A stretch of DNA of 64,000 nucleotides from Gordionus sp. m RMFG-2023 (lineage: Eukaryota; Nematomorpha; Gordioida; Chordodea; Parachordodidae): contig NC_088777.1 in the NCBI RefSeq assembly GCF_954871325.1, forward strand, positions 30,233,366 through 30,297,365, read 5' to 3'. The translations under genes and the position numbers were made by a program. Under the pieces are notes generated by a model. The model was not told where the DNA came from, ran no database searches, and was given only the letters and a program-made list of their open reading frames with translations. How positions within the stretch are numbered: position 1 is the stretch's first letter; each line of letters begins with the position of its first letter. Of this stretch, positions 12,911 to 25,200 are shown piece after piece.

Positions 12911-13039
12911 AAACTACTTTGGTGGAGTGGAAACGACAAAAAAGAGATTTTACCAAAGCTATCAAGAAAAATATTGGCAATTCCTGCAACTAGTGCTTCT
13001 TCTGAACGAGGATTTAATATATTTAAATTTCAAAATTAA
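12911..13039 (+). pseudogene. hAT transposase C-terminal dimerisation domain remnant
   Basis: The frame reads LWWSGNDKKEILPKLSRKIL then AIPATSASSERGFNIFKFQN before a stop at 13037-13039. The WW, LAIPATSA and SER residues are hallmarks of the hAT C-terminal dimerisation motif. No matching N-terminal part or element ends were identified. It sits directly before the hAT at 13114, whose own C-terminus is elsewhere, so this is a separate, older relic. Confidence 0.85.
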
Positions 13040-13113
13040 TAAAATGTATTTACATGTTATATTATTAAAAAAGAGCGCACTATCGCTACTTATAAAAAAT
13101 AAGTACTGTAAAA

Positions 13114-15519
13114 CAGGATAGGAATGTTTGTCAATTGACCAGTCAATTGATCGGAAGAGTTTTGACTCGCCAAATCTCTAAAATATTATTGGCGAATAAA
13201 TATTTTGATATAATTAACTAGCATGCATTAAAAATATGTTTATCAATTTATTTAATATTTAGCTGTGTATAAATTATATTAATTCTCATTTATTTTACTT
13301 CCACTTGCTTAATTTATAAATGAATTTTCTTTTTAGTTGTTCTGGTGATTTACAAAATAATTTACTCAATTCTGATAAAAAGTTATATATTATATTAAAT
13401 TTAATATTAAGCCAAATTATCAAAATAATTGGTGATAATTATAAAATAATTCAGATTGATTAACTTTACAATAATCAAAATCTTTTATAGTTAAATTTTA
13501 ATATATTAGGGATTATGGCCAAACCAAAGCATCAAGTTTGGAAACATTTTCAAGAAGTAGGAGATGGTAAATCAGTTAAAGCGGTATGCAGGTTTTGCAA
13601 GATGTCCTATATTACCCAGTTGATAGAATGGTCAAGCATTTATTAAGCAGCTGTACTAAGTGCCCTGCCATAATTAAGGAAAAATTTCATTCAAATTTTA
13701 AAATATTAACCTCTACAAAAAATCACATAAATGTAATTTGTAATACTTCTAGCTCTAACGAAGATTTGGGTGAAATTAGTGAGAATAATGATCAAATTGA
13801 CAATATTTTGCCTTATGACTCAGGGGAATTTGATTCCATTATCTCTGATAATCTACAAGCAAGGCGATTAAATGTAAATCTCAATCTTGTATAGCCGGTT
13901 TTATAGATAAAATGAATCCCAAAGAAAAAAAATTAGCTCGATCAATTGTTTGCAAAGGCTGTATATGTGAGCAATTTACCTTTCCACATCACTGAAAATC
14001 CCTACATCTAAGAACTCTTTAAAAAAAAACGTCATATTTACACTTTACCCAGACGAAGGCAGCTGGCTGGATATCTTCTAGACAAAGCGTCAGGAGATAT
14101 GGAGCCGAGAGTTGCAGATATAATAGATAAAGCTCCTCACTTATCAATTGTATCAGATGGCTGAGCAACAGAAACGAGAGTATTATTAATTTTATGATGA
14201 TGACACTATTCCAGTATTCTACAAATTTTTAAATACTGAGAAAAATCGTCATACGAGGAATTTATGTAATTCATGAATTGAATCCGATAAATGTATATTC
14301 TTTAGTTATTGATAATGCCGCTAACTTGAAAGCAGCCTGGAGAATTCTAAAATCTGAATCTATTTATAATCATATACAATGTTATGGTCGTGCAGCGCAT
14401 ACATTGCATTCTTTCACGATTTTGAACGACTTAATTTACCATATTTCAATAATTAAAAAAAATTGTTAAATTTTACAAGAATAAACACATAGCTGCAGTA
14501 TTTTCCCGTAATAAGAATCAACATGGTATACCATCTACATTAAGTACAATTAGCCAAACAAGATGGGCATCGTCAATAAATTGTATGGAGTGAATACAAA
14601 TATGTAAGAAAGCTATGAAAGCATCAGTTGTTGAAGAAGCTGTATGTGATATTTGTCCTAAGATATTGCAAATAATATATAAAATGAAGAAATATTTTGG
14701 ACGAAAAATATAAAATTTTTAGATATACTCCAACCTTTAGCTACCTCATTGTTGAAAATGCAAGGGGATAAATGTACTTTAGCTCACGTAAAAAGCGAGA
14801 TGCTTAATTTGGAAAAACACATAATACAATCATGCCATGATTCTATATTTTCTCCATCTGAAGAAAAAATATTTAAAGTTATGTTTGAAAAGAGAAAAAT
14901 GATTTAAATACATGTGCTCACAATGCTGCTTATTTAATGGGCCCCAATATCAAGGGGAGCATCTTACTAGTACTGAATTTGACGAAGCATGTGATATAAT
15001 ACAAGAATTAGGTATTTTACAAGGTGGTGATAATCAAATATTTTAAGTGATATAATAAATTTCAGAAACAGAAGCGGCATATTAAATAGCCAAAATATGT
15101 GGAAAGTAATAACTTCCATAAGAAAAAAACAGATTTCGGCTTCAAGTTAGTGGAATGCACTTTGCCCATTAAGAGAAGTAGCTAATATTTTACTAACATT
15201 TCCTAGTGCGATTTCTTCAGAAAGAAATTGGTTTGGGGAAATATTCATATGAAAAACAGAAACAAATTGGTAAGAGTATCATAACTTAAGATTGAAAAAT
15301 ATTAAAGAAAATAATGATATTGAATATGAATCGGAACAAGAATCTGCCAGGGCGAAACATTAACTATTCAAAAAAATATTATGAAATTTAATATTACATT
15401 GATGCATATATATTATATATATATACAAAATAAAGTTAATATTGGCGTAAAAAACATTTATTTGAATTTGACCGGTCAATTGACCGAATCATATTTAACT
15501 GGTCAAATGCACAACCCTG
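13114..15519 (+). mobile_element. hAT element with 7/8 target duplication, nearly full length
   Basis: The ends are CAGGATAGGAATGTTTGTCA on the left and, inverted, CAGGGTTGTGCATTTGACCA on the right. Subterminal CAATTGACC motifs repeat on both sides. Flanking octamers CTGTAAAA (13106-13113) and CTGCAAAA (15520-15527) agree at 7 of 8 positions. The element is 2.4 kb and carries a whole but mutated transposase gene. Confidence 0.88.
13515..15360 (+). pseudogene. BED-finger hAT transposase, degraded
   Basis: It begins ATG with HQVWKHFQEVGDG, then CRFC (BED zinc finger), followed after a frame change by MVKHLLSSCTKCP. Further along are LPFHITENPY, RRRQLAGYLLDKAS and LSIVSDG (about 13965-14165), VYSLVIDNAANLKAAWRIL (14287-14343), STLSTISQTRWASS (about 14540), HVKSEMLNLEKH (about 14785) and a C-terminal SAISSERNWFG (about 15210). 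The order is that of a complete hAT transposase. Numerous in-frame stops and at least one frameshift in the BED region (about 13600) inactivate it. A weaker relative lies at 31490-32270. Confidence 0.85.
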
Positions 15520-15583
15520 CTGCAAAATTATTGTTTTTAAATTTTCGATTCGAGAAATACGATGTCACAAGCAAATTTTAGCT

Positions 15584-15834
15584 AACTCCCGGCTTAGCCG
15601 AGTTTTTAGGTGAAAAAAACGACGAAAACTCATTAGTCAAAAATTAGGCATCGGCCAAAGAGCTCAGCTAATCATCCATTAGCGTTACGTAATTAATATA
15701 AAAATATAATTTTAATAAATATAAAGGTTAGGTTAATTTTATGTAACGCTGAAGAACGATTAGCCGAGCTCCTTATCCGATGCCTAATTTTTGACAAATT
15801 AGTTTTAGCCGATTTTTCGGTTAAGCCTAATTAT
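15584..15834. mobile_element. Foldback-like MITE downstream of GID4
   Basis: It is 251 bp long. The arms AGGCATCGGCCAAAGAGCTC and, inverted, GGCATCGGATAAGGAGCTCG face each other across an AT-rich loop, and the ends carry GGCTTAGCCGAG-type sequence. It is flanked by TTTTAGCT (15576-15583) and GTTTAGCT (15835-15842), 7 of 8 matching. No coding sequence. The superfamily is not assigned with certainty; an 8-bp duplication would suit hAT. It lies about 320 bp beyond the GID4 stop codon. Confidence 0.7.
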
Positions 15835-16151
15835 GTTTAGCTGATTTTTTGGCTATATCTAATTAGGCTTAGAGATTTCTAGCAGATTACGCAGACTAGT
15901 TGTAAAATTAAATTTAAAAAAACACATCAAATTTTATTTTTAACTTGACAGAAATTTAAATAAATGTAAGATTATATATTTTTTCATAACAAAATCAGAA
16001 TGCAATTCTAAAAATTTCTCGATAAAAAATAAATTTATTTTTAAAAAGGCAAAAAAGCTAATTAGATAATTGATATTTAAAAACGCCGAAGATTATAGAT
16101 AAATTAGGTTTGTGATTGAATCTTTTATGGAAAATATAATTATCAAAACTA

Positions 16152-16215
16152 TTATCTGAACTGATAAATTTGAGGATCTTCTTCTGGTACGTAACTCAGG
16201 TTGAGGGACTGGAAC
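16152..16215 (-). CDS. GID4: GID4 exon 5 (C-terminus and stop)
   Basis: The exon is 64 nt: the last base of the Trp codon, then [10 protein letters not shown] and [10 protein letters not shown], then TAA. The end matches the family's usual C-terminus closely (human ends in IYEFR). Intron 4 is 191 bp. A possible polyadenylation signal on the minus strand (AATAAA) lies at 16034-16039, about 115 bp past the stop. Confidence 0.92.
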
Positions 16216-19200
16216 CTTTATAAATGTGTACAAGCGTTAAATGATATTAATAAAAGAAACGAAGTTTAAATTTAAGAAATTATCATTCAATATTTTGATA
16301 AATATTTCAATTCTCCTTTTATAGTACCATTTTAAAAACTTGCAATAATTTATTTTATAAGACTCTTTCTAATTTTAAATATTTCTTCACCATTTTCTCA
16401 TTTTACCATTCAGAACTCCGGTGATAATAGTAACCTTCGATAGTAGATGTTGATTTTTGAAAGCAAATGTAATAAAAGCCAGCAAAGGATGCTCCGTTAA
16501 TTTCTTTTATAGTGTGATCCGGAACTAAAAAGTGTTCCTTTTATAAAATAAAAAAAAATAGGAATAGAATAAAATATGATTATTTGAAATAATATATGGC
16601 ATGCCTTATAAAACTCAAAAATGTAATTTACCCATTTAGTTTGGATTTCGGATTTGATTAAATGCTTATACTTATTTACAACGGTGCTCCCTCGAGAAAC
16701 GTTATAAAGGAGTGGATGAATTTCAATTAATATAAAAATCCAGGGCTGCACCAATCTGTGATTTTTTCCACGAATACAACTTTTTAACAAAAAAACGTTA
16801 CCAATACAATATGGTGGTAACTAAACCCTAGGGATATTTAATAGTGGCCATGTTTAGAACATTATGATAATCTCGTAAAAAAAATGACATAAAAACGCTC
16901 TAGTAGGGGATTGTTGATATATTTACCCACGATTTAATATTCTATTAATAAAGTAATGTTTAAAATAATAATATATTCATTCACCTTTTTACCTTCATAT
17001 GTTTTTTTGAACTGCTGGAAATTGAAGTTGAAATATTTGCGTTGGGGCATAATTTACATGTACAAAGTGTAGACTTTGTACCCTTAATTTTCTTTATTGG
17101 TGTAAAATGTTTCAAATTGGGGCCAGGGAAGGGTTATATTATCTTCATCTGAAGAAATAAATACTATCGACATAAATTATAAATAAAAAAATAATATTAT
17201 TAACATTTATTTTGAATTTCGATTGAATATTAATCAGATTAAAATTCAACTGAAAATTTAACAACAAGAATAAAATAATGAAGGAATAGTGGTTGATATG
17301 AATTAAAAAACTGGGCTTAAATTATTTATATTTAAAAATAAATAAAAGTAATTTTATAGTACAAAAAAATGTTTTTCTCATTTTAATATTTTATAAGAAA
17401 AAATTTAAAGTAACGAGTAACGTTTTGCGTTACCGTTACTCAAAAAAAAGAAACGCGTTACCGTTACTCGTTACCCCTAGAAGAAGGTAACGAATGGCGT
17501 TACTTTTTGACGTTACTTTACAGCACTAAAAAAGAATAATTTTTAAAAAGACAAAAAAGTATGATCAAAAATGAGAATATAAAAAAATTGAGAAAAGACA
17601 GGGGCGTCGAGGGCTCAAAAATTTTTTAAAAATTATCTTTTAGCTAACATTTTTCAAAATTACCTTTTTTTAGAAAAAAAATTCAAAATTTTGAAGGGGT
17701 TCTTAAAATTTTACAAGAGGCTTGACCACCCCCTAGAAAAAAGATAAGAAAAATAAAGATTGGAAATGACTTAAAGGGATCACAAAAAGTTAGAAATAAA
17801 ATTAAAAAAACTAAAAAAATAATTTTTTTAAAAAAATTTAAAAAATCGATTTTTCTTTTATAAATGGGAATTTTCCCCTTTTTTGAGTGACATTTTTCCC
17901 TTTTTGATTGGATCTTTTCTTTTTTTGATCAAACTTTTCCTTAAGCGAACTTATCCTTTATGACTGAACCTTTTCCTTATATGATTGACAATTCCTGTAA
18001 TATGAACATAAGGAGAAACCTTTTATCCTGATTGTTTATAAGGAATCGTTAAGTTAACATATAGTATAATGGCAAAGGCGTAGCCGGGGTGGGGAAGCAA
18101 GGGGAAATTCCCCCCCCCTCCTTCAGAAATTTATAACTTTTTGTGAATATCATTTAAAGCTAATAAAAAATATCCCCCTTTGTCATCCCCCCACTCCCTG
18201 ACCCTCAAAAATGTACGCATATGTCTATCTTAAACAATAATTCGAACGAAAGAATGTAAAAGTTGATATTTTTTATAAAACTATTCATCATAATTTATAC
18301 ATTTTTGGGAAAATAAATTTATTAATATAAAAAATGAACCAAAAATGTTTTTTAAAAAATGGAATATAAGCCAAAGATAAGTCTTAAGACAAAGTGAAAT
18401 GAATTATAATTATTAATAATAGATCCATAAAATTACTAAATAATATAATATATCAAATATAATTTTTTATAAAGTGAGTAATTTTAATTTATTTATCATG
18501 ATAAAAGTAAAATATAATTATAAAACTATTGATAAAATTAAATCATAAATTAAATATAAAGCATACAAACAGTGGAATAATTTATGTCGTAGATATACAG
18601 TATATCTAATTTTATCAATTATCATATGACAATCAAGTAATTTTTATCAATATAGCGAATTATATATTTTACGGAAAACTATAAAATATTGATAAGGGCA
18701 TCAGAAAATATCTTTTAACGACATTTTCGGATAAATAATATGAAGATCATTTTTTATTTAAATAAATAGATGGCGTTAAATATTTAAATGCAAATTGTTG
18801 ATATATTTATTATCAAGAGCATTGATTAGTAAAATTTGTTAAAATATTAACTGTAATATATTCTCCAACTGTCAAATATGTCTGTAAAAGTGGAATTTTA
18901 CCTAGTATTTTGTAACCAATTCTATATAAAGAGGAATATCAACTATATGTCTACTTACTTTTTATAAATAAATTTCTTATATTTGTTTGGAATAAATTAT
19001 TACCATTAATGTATATACAAGTAATTTATTATATTTTATATAAACTAATAAAAATATATTTCGTATTTGTTCCAGGATTATTTTTTTTATTAAAATTAAC
19101 CTCATGTCCTGTAAAAATATTTTATGATTATATATAGACTAAGGTACCCAAAATGGGGTCTGGGGGCAAAGCCCCCAGTAATTTTTTAAATCCCCTTCCC

Positions 19201-22200
19201 CTTAGGAAAATTTTGGCTACGCCTATGTATAATGGTATGGGGTTACATGAGTGATGCCTAAATCAAAAGATCCTTTTCAATTCATTTATTAGATTTAAAA
19301 CAATTACGCCTTACAGTTATAGCACGATGGATCTTCTTGTTATACAGTGAAAATCATGAAATGAACATAATATGAAATTATTACCATGCGAGTTTTGATA
19401 AATTTACATTTTTATATATTATTTTATAATTTATTAATTGAAATAGTTCAATTAGCTTTAAAATAATGAATGAAAAAAATCGAGATTGGCAATAATATCC
19501 ATGTAATAAAAGAGATATTTGAGATGGTAAGCGGAAAATAATTCCCCGGAAAAAAAATCCCCGGAAATTAATTCCCTGGAAAAAAAATCCCCGGAAATTA
19601 ATTACCCGGAAAATAAATTCCCCGGAAAAAAAATACCCGGAAAATAATTCCCCGAAAAAAAATTCCCCAGAAAATAATTCCCAGGTAAATAATTCTCCGG
19701 AAAAAAAATCCCCGGAATAAAATTCCCCTGGAAAATAATTCCCCGGAAAAAATTTCCCCACTATACATTGAATTGCTAATACATTGCTAAACTGCATTGC
19801 TAAAAGGCAATCAATCATTATCAATTATAAATCAATCAAAAATTTATTACGTATATTTTTTTAGATAATTTTTTAAACTTTTTTTAAAATATATTTAAAT
19901 CATTTTTTTATTATAAATGAAGAATACTGATTAAATGATATAGTATATAATTTTATTTTTATTTAATATTATTAATAAGAAATTTATTTTTCTAGCTTAT
20001 TAAAACAAATATACATTTTATTTAATTTTAAAAATTAACAAATATATATCCGTAAGAGGGCGTTATATGTTTGAATATGTATCATTTTAGGAAACCGGAA
20101 TGATGATTGGATAGCACTTTTTTTATATTTGGGTATATATATACATATGAAAAACCTAAAAATTAAAAATTTTTTTTAATTAAAAATTTTTTTTAGGTTT
20201 CTTTGATGTTTAATGAGTAGGTTTAGAATAGTAAAACAATGGAAATTTTTTAAAGTAAATATTGCTGGCGTTATTTATCAAAATCTCTTCATTTTTGTTT
20301 TATACGTGTATATTTACGTGCTAAGCATTATTCTAAAAAATATTTTGAAAATAATTTGATTTGACCGATTGCCGAGTTCAAAACCGACCACTTATTAAAT
20401 ATTTGATTGATCAAATTTGCTATTAAGATAAATTGAAAAATGTTGATTTTTGTTTTATGTATCTATAAATACGTATAAAACATAATTCCAAAAAATATTT
20501 TAAAAATATCGTGATTTGACCCGAAAACCGACCGAATGACCAAATACTGCATTGCTGGCGTTATCCATGGAAAAATCTTTATTTTTGTATTATACGCGTA
20601 TATATATACGTGCTAAGCATTATCCTAAAAAATATTTTGAAAATAATTTGATTTGACTGATTGCCGAGCTCAAAACCCCACTTACTAAATATTCGATTGA
20701 TAAAATTTATTAGTAATATGATTCGAAAAATGTTCATTTTTTGTTTTATATATCTATAATTACGAGTAAAACATATACGAGTCGGTTATCCGCCAAACCA
20801 CGATATTTTTAAAATATTTTTTGGGATTATGTTTTATATGTATTTATAGATATATAAAACAAAAATGAACAATTTTCAAATTATATTACTAGTAAATTTG
20901 AATCTAGGAAAATAATTCCCCGGAAAAAAAATCCCGTGACCCGGATCTGCTCTGCAGTATTTAATTAAATAGAAATGTTTTTTAAAGTCAAATTACTTCG
21001 AGGATTTGAGATTTTAAATAATAAAACGAAAGTTAAATAAATCTAGTTCACCTTTACACACTTTCATCAACTTTTAGGTATTTATTGAAAAATTATTTTT
21101 ACACAAATTTTAATCATTTTTTTAGAAATATGATAAAAGGCTTTTCACAGTTTACTGACTCTTAAATAGCGCCCCTTTTTGTTTTTACAAGGATAAGCTA
21201 TTAAATAATATAATTTTATAAATTTTGTGGCTAAATAGGAAATTAGCAATTCAATCTGATACCCTCTATTTGATAAATATTATTTTACTGAAGTATTTAC
21301 CTACTTTAAGAATTTAACTGACTGAATACAAAATCACTATAAAACTTGCAAAATTATATTTTTTACTGCCCAATTTTAATTAAATACTGCCAAAAGTAAT
21401 GAAAAATGCTGACCACTTTAATCAAAATACATCCAGAGGTGATTATCAGCAGTGAGTATTATATTTTTCTAATCTAACAATTATTATTTTGCTTATGAAT
21501 TTTTTTCAAAAGTTACAGAAAAGAAATAATTATAATTTTATTAAATGATATATAGAATAATAAATTATATTATTCAAAAGAAACAATTCTAGAACGTATA
21601 TGTTCTCCAATTGAAGAGAGAAAATTGGGCAAGTCCCTTCTCTCTTCTAAATAATCAATGCATAAATTTTTTAAAATAGTTTGTTTCGTTGCATAAATAC
21701 GATTTTTTTGGGGAGTGTATGTCCCAATATTCCATTGGCCGATTTTTCCCATATCAACCGCTATTTCCATCCTTATTTTTTCGAGTAGTTCCCATATCTT
21801 CGGTTTTTTGTTGCCTACAATATGCTTAAATCGGTTATTCCATCCTTCACATACATTGTTTGTTCGATTTTCCCCAGCAATCGTAACATTGAACACATTC
21901 CATGTTTCTGGTGGGAACAATGGCTCTACTTGCCTTTGAGAGTTTTTCCCATGTCTCAATTCTCCATTCACATAATTTTTATCAAAATAAAACAATAATT
22001 CTTTGTTTTCATCCGATACAATGGTTTTTAAATACTCCATACCTCGTTTGACATCGTGTATAGGTAAGAATGCTAATCCATCGATCATAGCTGCAAATAA
22101 GCATAACATTGGATCATTCCGATATGATGATTCTAACCCCAATTCCTGAATATTTCTATGAGTTGATTGAGTTAGATGATAAAAACATCCTTGGATGTTG

Positions 22201-25200
22201 ATATCTCTACCTAAAAGTTGAAAAAATATAGATTAAAATTATTGTATAGGTTTTATTTAATATTTATGTCTTTATCAATTTTTATTAATTGTACTGTGTG
22301 ACAAGAAAAAGGGGAGAAAAAATAAATAAAAACAAGTTTTGGTGCAGAATTTGACATTGAGTTCGAATTCGTTTTCTAAGTTTTCCCTTCACGTCAAGTT
22401 TTAAAAATATTATCGTATAAAGGCAACTTTTCGAAATCTCAAAAATGGTAATACGGATATATTTTAAAAAATATCAAATGAAAATCCCTGAAAATTGGTG
22501 ATAGTGTTAGATTTATATTTCCTTATAAATTTATTAATTTTTATAATTTTTTATCGATTGCTTTTTGAGAAAAATGGTAAAGATTTTCGTTTTGGGGGGT
22601 CTTAAGTTTTCAATTTAAATTCCCGGCAAGAATCGTATAAATATGTTGGCGGACCTGCTGGAGTATCTTTTTTGAAAATAAATCATCAACTTCATATTCG
22701 CGGAAATATATTTAGATTTACCATTAAATGTTTTTAAATTCGATAAATTTTATGTTATTGTTTAATTTGTTTTAAATTCAATAAATTTATTGTATATTAC
22801 AAGTTAAATCCTATATAATAATGAAGGAGAGGGTGAGACAACGGACCGATAAAAGGTTTATTAAAAGTAAAATATGAGATAGGTTAGCTTAGCATAATAT
22901 ATTTATTTAAATATGAGAAATGTAACTATTTCATTTAAAATAAATTGTTTGGGAATCGTACCTTGTGCAGTGTAGCGAAGAGAACGAAAGCTACAATAAA
23001 TATATTAAATGTAAGCTATATTAAAAAAGAATCTAGAAAAATAATTCCCCGGAAAAAAAATCTCCGTTTTTAAGATAATTAAAATTACAAAATTAGGAGA
23101 AAAAATTCCCTATAAATAAATCAACGAAATAATAATTCTCAAATAAAATATTTAAAAATTTTGATAAAATTAATTCTGAAGAATTATTAGGATTATGTTT
23201 TATACGTATTTATAGATATATAAAACGAAAATCAACATTTTTCAAATTATATTCCTAATAAATTTGGTCAATCGAATATTTAGTGAGTGATCGGTTTTGA
23301 GCTCGGCTATCGGTCAAATCAAATTATTTTCAAAATATTTTTTAGAATAATGCTTAGCACGTAAATATACACGTATAAAACAAAAATGAAGAGATTTTGA
23401 TAAATAACGCCAGCAATATTTACTTTAAAAAATTTCCATTATTTTACTATTCTAAACCTACTCATTAAACATCAAAGAAACCTAAAAAAAATTTTTAATT
23501 TTTAGGTTTTTCATATGTATATATATACCCAAATATAAAAAAAATGCTATCCAATCATCATTCCGGTTTCCTAAAATGATACATATTTAAACATATAACG
23601 CCCTCTTACGGATATATATTTGTTAATTTTTAAAATTGAATAAAATGTATATTTGTTTTAATAAGCTAGAAAAATAAATTTCTTATTAATAATATTAAAT
23701 AAAAATAAAATTATATACTATATCATTTAATCAGTATTCTTCATTTATAATAAAAAAATGATTTAAATATATTTTAAAAAATGTTTAAAAAATTATCATT
23801 AAAAAAATATACGTAATAAATTTTTGATTGATTTATAATTGATAATGATTGATTGCCTTTTAGCAATGCATTAGCAATTCAATGTATAGTGGGGAAATTT
23901 TTTCCGGGGAATTATTTTCCAGGGGAATTTTATTCTGGGGATTTTTTTTCCGGAGAATTATTTACCTGGGAATTATTTTCTGGGGAATTTTTTTCCGGGG
24001 AATTATTTTCCTGAGGGATTTTTTTCCGGGGAATTAATTTCCGGGGATTTTTTTTCCGGGGAATTAATTTCCGGGGATTTATTTTCCGGGAATTTTTTTC
24101 AGGGAATTTTTTTCCGGGGAATTATTTTCCGGGATTCATTTGAGATAATAAAGTTTTTACGTAACTATTTTAAACAACAATGAAACACTAGCAATCTTGG
24201 AAATGAAATCTAAATTATGGGATCTTCCCTTGAGATGATATAAATATATCAAAAAATGGGACACCATTTAGAAAAGGCTATTTCCAGGAGCAAAGGTATA
24301 AAAGGAAAACGGTTCCGATAAATCAAATTCAAGGGAAGAAGTAATCTAATAATTTCATGCAAAAACAACTGTTAATAAGTTAGTAATGATGATCTAAATA
24401 AAACTAGAAATTTAATATTAAAAAAGAGAGATAAGGAGCACACGATTTAGTTTGAAAATATATAGTAACTGGTAGCAGCTACCCCGATCTTGATAAGACA
24501 AAAACCGATCTCATGGTTTTCAAAGTTGTAGTATTAAAGTCTGAGGAATTTGTACAAAATTATTTTATTAAATAAAACCCAAAGTAAAAATTAAAAAAGT
24601 TACAAATAATATCTTTCTAAATAAAATCTATTATATAGTATAATTATTTGCATAATAACACTGTCGAATTACTAAAAATTATACATTACATAATAAATTT
24701 GTTATACCATAAATATTCAAATTTATATAAACAAAAATAATTGAATATAAAGAATTTACTACCACCAAAATAATCTTTCAATTTTTCCTACCAATCACAA
24801 CAATCGGTAGCTAAATCGTTGATTGAGAATCAATACATATTTAAAACGTTAAATCCGCTTTGATTTTTCTAAATGGTGCGGCTCTCATTATATCTTTAAA
24901 CTAAAATTTAGAAAATTTATAAGCTTGAAAATGACTGAAAATGCGAAATCTTCTGTATCTTTCATAACCTTCACCTCCATTTAAAAATCGATGAATGCAA
25001 AAAAATCATTTTTATGAATAGTTAACCAGAAGATTTTTGGTGAATAAAAAACTTATACCGATGGTGCACTGTTTGTATCCAAAGAATTTTGATGAAATAA
25101 AAAAGTTTCACAATTAGAAAATGCCATTCGGTGACAAATTACGACGTGAATTGTCTTCATTTATCCGTATTTACAAAGTTTTAATAATTAGACAATGAAA

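Larger units (their letters stand above)
19526..24137 (-). mobile_element. Foldback-type MULE with tandem-repeat ends and perfect 9-bp target duplication
   Basis: Each end is a tandem array of a ~16-bp unit built on TTCCCCGGAAAA (19532-19760; inverted at 23888-24133), continued inward by a shared arm. Total inverted arms are about 0.95 kb (19526 to ~20495; ~23199 to 24137). A perfect 9-bp duplication ATTTGAGAT flanks it (19517-19525, 24138-24146), the standard MULE target size. The left arm carries an extra ~300-bp direct duplication and an inverted piece (20265-20905). A lone unit of the end repeat also recurs internally near 20905 and 23030. The centre holds the C-terminal part of a MULE transposase. 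Foldback elements with MULE-type transposase are known (FB/NOF of Drosophila). Confidence 0.9.

Noticed and set aside
19381-19824. 147-codon open frame rich in FSGEFF/GNYFPG repeats
   Set aside because: It is the translation of the TTCCCCGGAAAA tandem array of the MULE end, with no support as a gene.
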